Source: JACKFB01 sp041389525 (lineage in GTDB: Bacteria > Myxococcota_A > UBA9042 > PHBI01 > JACKFB01). Taken from it: a stretch of 64,000 nt of DNA. The stretch spans positions 88,317 to 152,316 of the forward strand of contig JAWKRR010000010.1 in the NCBI GenBank assembly GCA_041389525.1. The letters are read 5' to 3'. Of this stretch, positions 24,367 to 33,770 are shown piece after piece. Position numbers and translations under genes: made by a program. Each line of letters begins with the position of its first letter. Within the stretch, counting starts at the first letter, position 1. Under the pieces are notes generated by a model. The model was not told the DNA's origin, searched no databases, and saw only the letters and a program-made list of their open reading frames with translations.

Positions 24367-27300
24367 TTGACTGCTGCCATCGATGGAATTGACGGATCTC
24401 CGCTCCACGGCGACGAGGCGCCCGACGCTGCCCTCGACCCGCGCGTCGCCGTGATCGGCATGGCCGGCCGCTTCCCCGGAGCGCCCGACCTCGACGCCTA
24501 CTGGCGCCTGCTGGAGGCCGGTGCGGAGGGGACCACCCGCTTCTCGGCCGCAGCCCTCCGCGCGGCCGGCGTCGACGACAGCCTGGTCAACGACCCCGAC
24601 TACGTCCCCGTGCGCGGCGTGCTCGAGGGCGTGGACACCTTCGACGCGGCGTTTTTCCGCATGAGCCCCCGGGAGGCCGAGCTCACCGACCCCCAGCACC
24701 GCCTCTTCCTCGAGACCTGCCACGCCGCCCTGGAGGACGCCGCCCTCCTGCTGAGCCCCGACGGCCCCCGCGTCGGCGTCTACGCCGGCTGCTCCGCCGA
24801 CACCTACCTCACCGAGCTGCTGCTGCGCGACCGCACGCTGCTGCAGAGCCTGGGCGGTCTCCAGGCCCTGGTCGGCAACGACAAGGACCACCTCGCGACG
24901 CGCGTCGCCTACAAGCTGGACCTGCGCGGCCCGGCCCTCACCGTGCAGACCGCCTGCTCGACCTCCCTGGTCGCCATCCAGCTCGCCTGGCAGTCCCTGC
25001 TCACCTGGCAGTGCGACGTCGCCCTGGCCGGCGGCGCCTCGGTCACCGTGCCCGTGGTCGGGGGGTACCTGCGCCAAGAGGCCGGCGTCATCTCCCACGA
25101 CGGCCACACCCGCACCTTCGACGCGCGCGCCACGGGCGCCGTGGGTGGTGACGGCGTCGGCGTGGTGGTCCTCAAGCGCCTCTCCGACGCCCTGCGCGAC
25201 GGCGACCCCATCCGCGCGGTGCTCTGCTCGGCCTCGGTCAACAACGACGGCGCCGCCAAGGTCGGCTACTCGGCACCCGGCGTCGACGGTCAGGCGGCCG
25301 TCATCGCCGACGCCCTGCTGGTCGCCGACGTCCCCGCCGACAGCATCGGCTACGTCGAGGCTCACGGCACCGCGACCCCCCTCGGCGACCCCATCGAGGT
25401 GCGCGCCCTGACCCGCGCCTTCCGCCAGCAGACCGACCGCCGCGGCTTCTGCGCCCTGGGCTCGGCGAAGAGCGCCATCGGCCACCTCAACGCCGCCGCC
25501 GGCGTGGCCTCGTTCATCAAGACGGCGCTGGTCCTCGAGCGGGCCACCATCCCGCCGGTGGTCGGCTTTGAGACCCCAAACCTCGAGCTGGCGATTGATG
25601 AATCGCCATTTCGCATCCCCGCGGTCGCCGAGGCATGGACGGCCGGCGAGACCCCGCGGCGCGCCGGCGTCAGCTCGTTCGGCCTGGGCGGCACCAACGC
25701 CCACGCCATCTTGGAGGAGTCGCCGCTGACGGCGTCCGCGCCGAGCGGCGCCGGGGCGGTCGGGCGGTCCGAGGTAGGCCAGCCCGAGATCATTCGGCTC
25801 AGCGCACGCTCTGAGGACGCCCTCGACGCTTACGTCGCGGGACTGGCGGCCTGGCTCAAGCTGCGCCCCGACGCGAGTCTTGCAGCCGTCGCACACACGC
25901 TGGAGCGCGGGCGAAAGCACTATGCGTTCCGTCGCGCCTTCGTCGCGTCCAGCGTGCCAGAGCTCGCCGACGCCCTCGCCCATGCGCCCGCCGCGTGGGG
26001 GGTGGTCCGGGCCGAGGCTCCCGCACGCACCGCGCTGCTCTTCCCGGGGCAGGGCTCGCAGCGGGCAGGGATGGGGGCCAGCCTCTACGCGGGCGACCCA
26101 CGCTTCCGCGCCCACCTCGACGAGGTCGCCACCCGGCTCATCCCGCACCTGGGCCGCGACCTGCGCGCGCTGCTCTTCCCGCCGGCTGAGGAGGTGGACG
26201 CGGCCAACGCGCTGCTGGCCGATCAGCTGCTCGCCGGGCCGGCGCTCTTCGCCATCTCGTACTCCGCGGCGATGCTGTGGCTAGCGCGCGGCGTCGAGCC
26301 TGCGTACCTGCTGGGCCAGAGCACCGGTGAGTACGTCGCGGCGGCGGTCGCGGGGGTGCTCTCGCTCGACGACGCCCTGACGCTGCTCATGGCGCGCGGG
26401 CGGCTGCTGGACACCGTGGAGGCGGGGTCGGTGCTGCACGTCGCGCTGTCGCCGGCCGAGCTCGAGCCGCGGCTCGCCGAGGGCGCCTGGCTGGCCCTCA
26501 TCAACGGCCCGCGTGCGTGTGTGGTCACGGGGCGGCCGGAGGTCATCGAGGCGCTCCAGGAGGAGCTCGAAGGCGCCCAGGTCCCGACCAAGCGCGTCCG
26601 CGTCTCGGTCGCGGCCCACAGCCCGATGCTGGCGCCGATCGCCGAGGCGCTGGGAGCGGCCGCGCGCGGGGTGAAGCTGTCGCCGCCGCGCATCCCGGTC
26701 ATCTCGGGCACGACCGGGCGCCCGCTGACCGACGCCGAGGCCACCGACCCGGAGTACTGGGTCCGCCACCTCGTGGAGCCGGTTCAGCTCGCGCGGGCCA
26801 TGGAGACGCTGGGGCAGGACGAGTCGCTGGTGCTGATCGAGGCGGGCCCCAACCGGTCGATGAGCGCGCTGGCGTCTTACAATCTGCCGGGACACACGGT
26901 GGTCGCGAGCCTCCCGGCTGACGAGGATCCTGCAGGCGAGCACGCGACGCTGTGCGCGCGCCGCGAGGCCGCGGATCTGGCGCTGCTCTGGGCCAGCGGC
27001 GTGCGGGTGCCGGCCTCATCGGTCGAGGGTGCCCACGCCCCGCGGCCCCGCCGAATCTCGCTGCCCACGACGCCATTTGACCGCGTGCGCTACTGGCCCG
27101 AGGCCGCCGGCGCCCACGTCGCAGCACCCGCCGCGCCCGGCCCGGCCGAGAAGCGCCGCCGCCGCCACCCCCGGCCCGACATCGCCACACCCCACGTCGC
27201 GCCGCGCACCGACGCTGAGACCCTCATCGCCGACATCGTCGCCGAGCTGCTCGGGATCGAGGGGGTCGGGGCCCACGACGACTTCTTTTCCCTCGGCGGT

Positions 27301-28422
27301 AGCTCGCTGATCACCCTGCAGCTCATCCAGCAGGTCAAAGCGCGGCTCGGCGCCGACCTGCCCCCAGCGGCGGCGTTTCAGGGCCTGACGGTCGCGCGGA
27401 TGGCCTCGTTTCTCGACGCGACGACCATCACGCCGGCCTCCGGTGTGCGTGTGGACGGCGGTGGTCAGGTGACGGTCGCGCCCCTGGGCCCCAACGTCGT
27501 GCCGATCCGCGAGACCGGGACGCGCACGCCGCTCTTCTTCGTCCACCCGGCCGCGGGGATCGTCTTCCCCTACTTCGAGCTGGCCCGGCGGCTGGGCCCG
27601 GACCAGCCCTTCTTCGGGCTGCAGGCCGCGGGGCTCGATGGTGACGAGGAGCCCGACCCGCGCGTGGAGGACATGGCCGCCCGCTACCTGCCGCAGATCC
27701 TGGCGATTCAGCCCGAGGGCCCCTACCTGCTGGGCGGCTACTCCTTCGGTTGCTACGTCGCCTACGAGCTGGCGCTGCGGCTTCAGGCCAGCGGTGCGGA
27801 GGTCGCGCTGCTCGCCCTGGTCGACGAGGGCGCGCCCGCGGACGGGCACCGGCCCACGGTCTCGGAGATCACCCGCCTCTGGCTGGGCAGCGCCGGCCGC
27901 AGCTTCCTGGGGCACCTGCGCGACTACCTCTACCTGCGCACCCGCCAGACCGCGAGCGACCGGCAGGCGCGGCCGAGCGGCGGCATCTCCCTCTTTCGCG
28001 CCCGCCCCGACGGCCTCCGCCAGTCCACCCTGCGGGCCATCGTCCAGCGCTCGGCGATGGCGGCGCTGCTCCCGGCCAACGCCCACGCCACCGCCCTGGA
28101 CCAGCCGGCGATGCGCCCGCTCTTCGAGCTGCTCCTGCTGCACCTCAAGGAGTCGTTTCGCTATGCGCCGACTGGTGATTTCCGCGGTCCGGCTGCGCTG
28201 TTCAAGTCGGACTGGTCCGTGGACCGCCCCTTCTGGGAGCGCGCCGACGCCGACCCGACCCTGGGCTGGTCGGGGCTGATCAGCGGGCCGCTCGCGGTGC
28301 GGCGCATCTCGGGCGATCACCTGGCGGTACTGCGCGATCCCCACGTGGGGCCGCTGGCGGAAGCGCTGAACGCTGCGCTGGCGGAGGCCCTACTGCCGAC
28401 CGGGTGTGACACCCCCCGGTAG
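24367..28422 (+). CDS. Type I polyketide synthase, KS-AT-ACP-TE
   Basis: This 1351-residue terminal module extends a carrier-bound chain by one acyl unit and releases it. The KS is complete: Cys in TACSTSL near 197, His in EAHGTATPLGDP near 332 and His in AIGHLNAAAG near 372. The AT (about 557-870) has FPGQGSQ and the nucleophile Ser in GQSTGE near 651, with Gln where His normally precedes Ser; its later motif is VAAHSP, so malonyl versus other units cannot be called. The ACP Ser lies in SLGGSSL near 977. The thioesterase has GYSFG near 1122 and the His in GDHLAVL near 1314. No KR, DH or ER is present, so a beta-keto unit is expected. Confidence 0.93.
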   Translation: MTAAIDGIDGSPLHGDEAPDAALDPRVAVIGMAGRFPGAPDLDAYWRLLEAGAEGTTRFSAAALRAAGVDDSLVNDPDYVPVRGVLEGVDTFDAAFFRMSPREAELTDPQHRLFLETCHAALEDAALLLSPDGPRVGVYAGCSADTYLTELLLRDRTLLQSLGGLQALVGNDKDHLATRVAYKLDLRGPALTVQTACSTSLVAIQLAWQSLLTWQCDVALAGGASVTVPVVGGYLRQEAGVISHDGHTRTFDARATGAVGGDGVGVVVLKRLSDALRDGDPIRAVLCSASVNNDGAAKVGYSAPGVDGQAAVIADALLVADVPADSIGYVEAHGTATPLGDPIEVRALTRAFRQQTDRRGFCALGSAKSAIGHLNAAAGVASFIKTALVLERATIPPVVGFETPNLELAIDESPFRIPAVAEAWTAGETPRRAGVSSFGLGGTNAHAILEESPLTASAPSGAGAVGRSEVGQPEIIRLSARSEDALDAYVAGLAAWLKLRPDASLAAVAHTLERGRKHYAFRRAFVASSVPELADALAHAPAAWGVVRAEAPARTALLFPGQGSQRAGMGASLYAGDPRFRAHLDEVATRLIPHLGRDLRALLFPPAEEVDAANALLADQLLAGPALFAISYSAAMLWLARGVEPAYLLGQSTGEYVAAAVAGVLSLDDALTLLMARGRLLDTVEAGSVLHVALSPAELEPRLAEGAWLALINGPRACVVTGRPEVIEALQEELEGAQVPTKRVRVSVAAHSPMLAPIAEALGAAARGVKLSPPRIPVISGTTGRPLTDAEATDPEYWVRHLVEPVQLARAMETLGQDESLVLIEAGPNRSMSALASYNLPGHTVVASLPADEDPAGEHATLCARREAADLALLWASGVRVPASSVEGAHAPRPRRISLPTTPFDRVRYWPEAAGAHVAAPAAPGPAEKRRRRHPRPDIATPHVAPRTDAETLIADIVAELLGIEGVGAHDDFFSLGGSSLITLQLIQQVKARLGADLPPAAAFQGLTVARMASFLDATTITPASGVRVDGGGQVTVAPLGPNVVPIRETGTRTPLFFVHPAAGIVFPYFELARRLGPDQPFFGLQAAGLDGDEEPDPRVEDMAARYLPQILAIQPEGPYLLGGYSFGCYVAYELALRLQASGAEVALLALVDEGAPADGHRPTVSEITRLWLGSAGRSFLGHLRDYLYLRTRQTASDRQARPSGGISLFRARPDGLRQSTLRAIVQRSAMAALLPANAHATALDQPAMRPLFELLLLHLKESFRYAPTGDFRGPAALFKSDWSVDRPFWERADADPTLGWSGLISGPLAVRRISGDHLAVLRDPHVGPLAEALNAALAEALLPTGCDTPR

Positions 28423-28456
28423 CGAGCCGGGCGGCCACCACGCTTTGCATCGCCAG

Positions 28457-28474
28457 GGATTCAGAAGAGAATCC
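28457..28474 (+). promoter_or_regulatory. Leader hairpin before the kinase gene
   Basis: GGATTC and GAATCC form a perfect 6-bp stem with a 6-nt AGAAGA loop. It sits 5 nt before the AAGGAGG at 28480-28486 that serves the GTG at 28495. It is AT-richer than its surroundings. No T-run follows, so it is not a terminator; a role in mRNA stability or translation is speculation. Confidence 0.4.
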
Positions 28475-28494
28475 GCGCGAAGGAGGCGTGCACC

Positions 28495-29559
28495 GTGCCT
28501 CAGATTCGTGGATACCGCGTCGGCGAAGTGGTCCACGTCGGCTCCGTGTCGACCGTGTACCGGGCCATACGTGAGTCCGACGGTCTCCCCGTCGTGCTCA
28601 AGTGGCTGTCCGCGCCCGCGCCGACCCTTGGGGATCTGGCGCGCTACCGCCAAGCGTTCGAGACGATGCGCGGCATCGACCTGCCCAACATCTCGAAGGT
28701 GTTGGCGCTCGAGGAGCACGAGCGGCGTCCGCTGCTGGTCATGCGGGACGTCGGCGGGATCACGCTGGCCTCGCGTCTGAGCGCGGGGCCCATGCCGGTG
28801 CTGGAGGTGCTGACCCTCGCGGTGGCCATCGCGGACGCGCTGGGCAGCCTGCACCATCACGGCGTGGTGCACCGAGACGTCAACCCGAGCAACATCGTCG
28901 TGGTCGGGGAGGCCGGCGCCATCGAGCTCATCGACTTCGACCTCGCCACGCGGCTGCGGGTCGAGCGCGTCGAGGCGGAGAGTCTGCGGACGCTGAGCGG
29001 CACCCTGGCGTACATCTCGCCCGAGCAGACGGGCCGCATGAACCGCACCGTCGACCACCGGACCGACCTCTACGCGCTCGGGGCGACGCTGTACGAGATG
29101 CTTGCGGGCCGGGTGCCCTTCCCCGAGACCGACTCGGCGGCGCTGATCCACGCCCACCTCGCCGTCCCGCCTCGGCCGCTGGAGGCCGTCGCGCCGCGCG
29201 TGCCCGACGCCGTGGCCGCGATCGTGATGCGCTTGCTGGCGAAAGCGCCCGAGGACCGCTACCAGAGCGCGCCTGGCCTGCGCGCCGACCTCATGCGCTG
29301 CCTCGACGCCCTCCGACGTGAGCAGCCGCTGCCCCTTTCGCCTGGGAAGTCAGGACGTCTCGCCTCGGCTGCGGGTGTCACAGCGTCTGTACGGTCGCGA
29401 GGTCGAGGTCGAGCGGCTGCTGGGCGCCTTCGGACGGGCGGCGCTGGCGCGGGCCGAGCTCGTGCTGGTCGACGGCCCGTCCGGCGTCGGGAAATCCTCG
29501 CTGGTTCGCGAGCTCTACCGCCCCATCGCGTCGCGGCGGGGGCGCTTCGTGTGGGGTAA
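28495..29559 (+). CDS. Hanks-type Ser/Thr kinase domain; 5' part of a split sensor gene
   Basis: The kinase fold runs from residue 7 to about 275. The ATP Lys lies in VVLKWLS, the catalytic loop is VHRDVNPSNI (HRDxN rather than HRDxK), and the activation segment starts IDFDLAT, with Asp where DFG has Gly. GTLAYISPEQTGR and DLYALGATLYEML are normal. HxDxNPSN is usual in the family of giant kinase-AAA sensors. The start GTG has a strong AAGGAGG 8 nt upstream. After about residue 280 the reading (PLSPGKSGRLAS onward) turns into an Arg/Ala-rich out-of-frame tail. The true continuation is in the next ORF, so the last 75 residues are probably not real. Confidence 0.85.
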   Translation: MPQIRGYRVGEVVHVGSVSTVYRAIRESDGLPVVLKWLSAPAPTLGDLARYRQAFETMRGIDLPNISKVLALEEHERRPLLVMRDVGGITLASRLSAGPMPVLEVLTLAVAIADALGSLHHHGVVHRDVNPSNIVVVGEAGAIELIDFDLATRLRVERVEAESLRTLSGTLAYISPEQTGRMNRTVDHRTDLYALGATLYEMLAGRVPFPETDSAALIHAHLAVPPRPLEAVAPRVPDAVAAIVMRLLAKAPEDRYQSAPGLRADLMRCLDALRREQPLPLSPGKSGRLASAAGVTASVRSRGRGRAAAGRLRTGGAGAGRARAGRRPVRRREILAGSRALPPHRVAAGALRVG

Positions 29560-32500
29560 GCACGACCAGATCCACACCGTCCCGTATGCCGCGCTGGCGG
29601 CCGCGCTCAACGAGCTGGTGCGCGACATCCTGGCGGAGCCGGAGTCCGAGATCGTGCGATGGCGGGTGACGCTCTTGGAGGCGCTGGAGGGCAGCGCGTC
29701 GGTCGCGGCGGAGCTGGTCCCCGATCTCGAGCTGGTGCTTGGCCGCCAGCCGCCTGCGCCGACCTTGGGGCCCGCGGAGGCGCAGAACCGCTTCCAGCGC
29801 GTGTTGCGGCGCTTCATTCAGGCCTTCGCGCGCCCCGAGCACCCGCTGGCCATCTTCCTCGATGACCTGCACTGGGCCGACCTGCCGACGCTGCAGTTGC
29901 TGCGGCTGCTGCTGGAGGACTCGCGGAGCCGACACCTGCTGATCATCGCGGCTTGGCGGACCGACGAGGTGGCGCCTGGGCACCCGCTGCGCGAGGCGAT
30001 CGAGGCCCTCGAGCGCGGGAAGACCGTCGTGAACCGGCTGTCCCTGGGGCCGCTGGCGCTCGGGGACACCACGCGGCTGCTGGCCGACACCCTGGGGCTG
30101 ACCGAGGCGGCCGTCGCGCCATTGAGCGTCGCGATCTTCGCGAAGACCGAGGGCAACCCGTTCTTTCTGGAGCGCTTCATCGGCGCGCTGGCCGAGGACG
30201 GCGCGCTGGCCTTCGAGGCGGAGACCGGGCAGTGGCGGTGGGATCTCGAGCGGGTCCGCGATCGGGAGGTCGCCGACAACGTCGCCCAGCTGATGGCGCG
30301 CAAGCTTGGGACGATGAAGCCCGCGGTGCGGGAGATCTTGAAGCTCGCGGCGTCCATCGGGAGCCAGTTCAACCTGGACACGCTGGCGGTCATCGCCGAG
30401 CGCACGCCGCGCGAGGTCGCGGACCTGCTGTGGCCCGCCGTCGAGGAGGAGCTGGTCGACCCGCTGGGCTACAGCTACCGGATGGTGCCGCTGCTGGAGA
30501 CGCCGGCGGGGGTGGACTTCGCGGGCGGCGCGGGGATCGCGTACCGCTTCGTCCACGACCGGATTCATGACGCGGCCTACGCCATGGTCCCCGAGGCGGA
30601 GCGCCCGGGGCTGCACCTTCGAATCGGTAGATTATTGCTGGGGGATGACGACGGGGCGTCGCTCGAGGAGCGGCTCTTCGACGTGGTCAATCAGCTCAAC
30701 CGCGGGCACGGCGAGCTGCGCGGCCATGACCAGCGATTGCGGTTGGCGCGGCTCAATCGCGAGGCGGGCGCGCGGGCCGTCGCGGCGGCGGCCTATGACG
30801 CGGCCGCGCGGTACTTGAGCACCGGGCGCGAGCTGCTGCCCGAGGACGCGTGGGCCACCGAGCACGCGCTGGCGTGGGATCTGGTGCGGCTGCAGGCGCA
30901 GGTCGCCCTGATGGTCGGTCGCTTCGATGAGGCGGCGGAGCACCACGAGGTCTTGGCGGCTCACGGCTCGGACGCCCGGCAGGCCGTCGACGTCGTGGTC
31001 ATGCGAATCAACCAGCAGATGCGGGCGAGTGAGCCGGCGGCGGCGATCGCGGAGGGCATCCGCGGGCTGGGCATGTTCGGGTTTCAGGAGCCGGCCTCGC
31101 CGGAGGGTTGGGGCGCGGCGATCTCGGCTGAGGCGGCGTTCGTGGCGTCGCGGCTACAGCACACCGACATCGCGAGCCTCGTGGACTTGCCCCAGGCCGT
31201 CGACCCCGACGTGATCCTCGAGATGCGGATCCTGGCCCGCATGGGCTCGCCGGCCTACCTGTTGCCGCATGTGCTGGCGTATCTGACGCAGCGATCGGTG
31301 CGGCTGTCGCTGGAGCACGGGAACACGCCTGACTCGCCCATGGCCTACGTGTTGAACGGGTTCTTCGCGTGCATGGAGGGGGATCTGGAGCGCGGCAACG
31401 CCTTCGGCCTGCTCGGGCTAGCGGTCCATGACCAGCTGCAGGCGGGGCCGGAGGCGGAGGCGCCACTCCAGCATCTGTACGCGACCTTCATCCATCACTG
31501 GCGCAACCCGATCTTCGAGACGCAGCGGCGGATGGAGCGGGCGCGCAGCCTGGCGTTGCAGTCCGGCAACTATGAGACCGCGGGCTGGGCGGCGATGAAC
31601 GTGCCGTGGCTCGCCTTCGTGTCCGGGCGGCCGCTGCACGAGGCGCAGGCCGCGGTCGCGTCGAACATGGAGATCGCCCGCGACACGCTGAAGCACGTGG
31701 ATATCGTCCACGCGATGACGTGGAGCAGCCTGCAGATCGCGCGGCTGATGGGCCACGAGAGCCACCGGGAGGCGGCGCGGGACGAGGGGCTGTCCGAGTC
31801 GGTGCTGCTCGAGCGGCTGGCGCACTTCGTCCCGATGCTGGCGGCCAATCGGGTTCAGCGGCTCGCGGTGACCTGCATCCTCGAGGCGTGGGACGAGAGC
31901 CTGGCCGACCTCGACGCGCTGGACGCGCTGCTCGGGGCGGCGGCCGGCTCGATTTGGCTCGCGGAGGGGGCCTTCTACGGGGCGCTGGTGCGCACGGCGC
32001 TGCTGCGTCAGCGCACGCCGGTGGAGCGGGCGGCGTGGTTGGGGCTTATCCGGGACGCCATGCACGCGCTGGAGGGCTACGCGGCGAACTGCCCGGCGAA
32101 CAGCGAGGCCAAGTACCTGCTGGTGCGGGCCGAGTGGTGCGCCATCGAGGCGGAAGACGAGGACGTGGCGGCGTTGTACGAGCGCGCGGTCGAGGTCGCC
32201 CGGGTGCACGGGCAGCACCACGTCGAGGCGCTGGCTTGCGAGCGCGCGGCGGCGTTTCACGAGCGCGGGCAGAACACGCGGCTGGCGCGGAGCTACCACC
32301 AGGACGCGCACTTCGCGTGGGTGCGGTGGGGGGCTCGGGCACGGGTGGACGGGTTGGAGCGGCGGCGGCCCGAGCTGCGCGCGCGGGAGTCGGGCGCGAC
32401 CGTGCGCGGGACCGCGACGACGCAGCACGGTGACCTGGACATGGCGGCCGTGCTGACGGCGACGCGGGCGATCTCGAGCGAGATCGTGCTCGAGAGCCTG

Positions 32501-33763
32501 CTGGCGCGTGTCATGACGACGATGATCGCCAACGCGGGGGCCGAGCGGGGCAGCCTGATCCTCGGGCGCGGCGACGAGCTCTTGGTGCAGGCTCACGTGG
32601 CCGCGGCTGGCGAGGCGCCGTCGGTCCTGCGCTCGGTGCGCCTGGACGACGGCATCGTGCCCGCCGCCGTGGTGCGCTACGTCGCGCGCTCCGGCGAGGC
32701 GCTGGTGCTCGACGACGCCTCGACCAGCGGCCGCTTCATCAACGACCCGTACATCGTCTCGCGGGCCCCACGCTCGGTGCTGTGCACGCCGATCATCCAG
32801 CAGAATCAGCTGGTCGGCGTGCTCTACCTGGAGAATCGCCTCGTCACGAACTGCTTCACCGAGGATCGCTGCGCGCTGCTGGACGTGCTGAGCGCCCAGG
32901 CGGCCATCTCCATCTCAAACGCGCTGCTCTACCGGCAGCAGGAGGAGATGGCCGAGTCGCTCAAGCGTTTCGTGCCGCAGAAGCTGCTCCAGCTGCTCGG
33001 GAAATCGAGCATCCTCGACGTCCGGCTCGGCGACGCGGTCGAGCGGCCCATGACGGTGCTCTTCGCCGACATTCGCGGGTTTACGCCGCTGTCCGCCCAG
33101 ATGGCGCCGCCGCTGGTCTTCGAGTTCCTCAACCGCTACCTGGCCGAGGTGGGGCCGGTGATCCGCGCCCACGGCGGCTTCATCGACAAGTACATCGGCG
33201 ACGCGGTGATGGCGCTCTTCCCGGACGCGGCGGAGCACGGAGTGGCCGCGGCGGCCGCGTTGCTCGAGGTCGTCGCGCGCCAGAACCTCGCCAACGCCGT
33301 CCCCGGCGAGCCGCGGCTGCGGATCGGCATCGGCGTCCACCACGGGATGACGATGCTCGGGACCATCGGCGAGCGGATGCGGCTCGAGGGGACGGTCATC
33401 TCCGACACCGTGAACACGGCGTCGCGACTGGAGGGGATGACCAAGCTGCTGGGCGCCGACGCCCTGTGCAGCGCGTCCGCGTTCGCCGAGGTCACCGACC
33501 CGTCGCGCTTCCCCCACCGCTACGTCGGGGCGCTGGAGCTGCGCGGGCGCGACGCCCCGATGCCCGCGGTCGAGCTGCTCTGCACCGCGACGAGCGCCCG
33601 CCTGGAGCGTCGCCTGCTGACGCGGCCCGAGTTCGAGGCCGCAGCGCGGGCCCTCGAATTGGGCGATCGCCCAGGTGCCATCGAGGGATTCGAGGACGTC
33701 ATCCGGCGCGACCCCGACGACCGCGTGGCCGCCGCGCTGCTCAAGATCGCGCGCCAGCCCTAG
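29318..33763 (+). CDS. AAA ATPase-GAF-class III nucleotidyl cyclase; 3' part of a split sensor gene
   Basis: After LYGREVEVERLL come an AAA_16-type ATPase (Walker A GPSGVGKSS near 53, Walker B IFLDDLHWAD near 178), a long helical TPR-like region to about 1000, a GAF domain (about 1040-1200) and a class III cyclase (about 1240-1420). The cyclase has both metal Asp (LFADIRGFT, KYIGDAVMALF), the adenine-type Lys/Asp pair (DKYIGD, SDTVN) and the transition-state pattern NTASRLEG, so it should be active and probably makes cAMP. It ends 7 nt before the convergent phosphoesterase gene. With the kinase ORF it forms one cytoplasmic multi-domain sensor; the GAF ligand is unknown. Confidence 0.9.
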   Translation: MSSRCPFRLGSQDVSPRLRVSQRLYGREVEVERLLGAFGRAALARAELVLVDGPSGVGKSSLVRELYRPIASRRGRFVWGKHDQIHTVPYAALAAALNELVRDILAEPESEIVRWRVTLLEALEGSASVAAELVPDLELVLGRQPPAPTLGPAEAQNRFQRVLRRFIQAFARPEHPLAIFLDDLHWADLPTLQLLRLLLEDSRSRHLLIIAAWRTDEVAPGHPLREAIEALERGKTVVNRLSLGPLALGDTTRLLADTLGLTEAAVAPLSVAIFAKTEGNPFFLERFIGALAEDGALAFEAETGQWRWDLERVRDREVADNVAQLMARKLGTMKPAVREILKLAASIGSQFNLDTLAVIAERTPREVADLLWPAVEEELVDPLGYSYRMVPLLETPAGVDFAGGAGIAYRFVHDRIHDAAYAMVPEAERPGLHLRIGRLLLGDDDGASLEERLFDVVNQLNRGHGELRGHDQRLRLARLNREAGARAVAAAAYDAAARYLSTGRELLPEDAWATEHALAWDLVRLQAQVALMVGRFDEAAEHHEVLAAHGSDARQAVDVVVMRINQQMRASEPAAAIAEGIRGLGMFGFQEPASPEGWGAAISAEAAFVASRLQHTDIASLVDLPQAVDPDVILEMRILARMGSPAYLLPHVLAYLTQRSVRLSLEHGNTPDSPMAYVLNGFFACMEGDLERGNAFGLLGLAVHDQLQAGPEAEAPLQHLYATFIHHWRNPIFETQRRMERARSLALQSGNYETAGWAAMNVPWLAFVSGRPLHEAQAAVASNMEIARDTLKHVDIVHAMTWSSLQIARLMGHESHREAARDEGLSESVLLERLAHFVPMLAANRVQRLAVTCILEAWDESLADLDALDALLGAAAGSIWLAEGAFYGALVRTALLRQRTPVERAAWLGLIRDAMHALEGYAANCPANSEAKYLLVRAEWCAIEAEDEDVAALYERAVEVARVHGQHHVEALACERAAAFHERGQNTRLARSYHQDAHFAWVRWGARARVDGLERRRPELRARESGATVRGTATTQHGDLDMAAVLTATRAISSEIVLESLLARVMTTMIANAGAERGSLILGRGDELLVQAHVAAAGEAPSVLRSVRLDDGIVPAAVVRYVARSGEALVLDDASTSGRFINDPYIVSRAPRSVLCTPIIQQNQLVGVLYLENRLVTNCFTEDRCALLDVLSAQAAISISNALLYRQQEEMAESLKRFVPQKLLQLLGKSSILDVRLGDAVERPMTVLFADIRGFTPLSAQMAPPLVFEFLNRYLAEVGPVIRAHGGFIDKYIGDAVMALFPDAAEHGVAAAAALLEVVARQNLANAVPGEPRLRIGIGVHHGMTMLGTIGERMRLEGTVISDTVNTASRLEGMTKLLGADALCSASAFAEVTDPSRFPHRYVGALELRGRDAPMPAVELLCTATSARLERRLLTRPEFEAAARALELGDRPGAIEGFEDVIRRDPDDRVAAALLKIARQP
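29332..29335 (+). other. Probable one-base frameshift in a C4 run
   Basis: In the kinase frame the sequence reads LRREQPLPLS. Removing one C from CCCCTTT gives LRREQPLPFRLGSQDVSPRL, the normal link from kinase to AAA domain in this family (typically ...PFPLG..D.S..). The GTG at 29318 used by the following ORF would then be internal to one gene of about 1755 codons. Confidence 0.75.
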
Positions 33764-33770
33764 GTTTCGC

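Noticed and set aside
21066..24461. A minus-strand ORF of over 1100 codons opposite the AMP-ligase/KR/ACP gene
   Set aside because: The plus strand has clear AMP-ligase, KR and ACP motifs; long antisense frames are expected at this GC content and this one resembles no family.
28400..28419. CCGGGTG-TGA-CACCC(CCC)GG hairpin at the PKS stop as terminator
   Set aside because: It needs a 3-nt bulge and there is no T-run after it; the sequence is also coding up to 28422.
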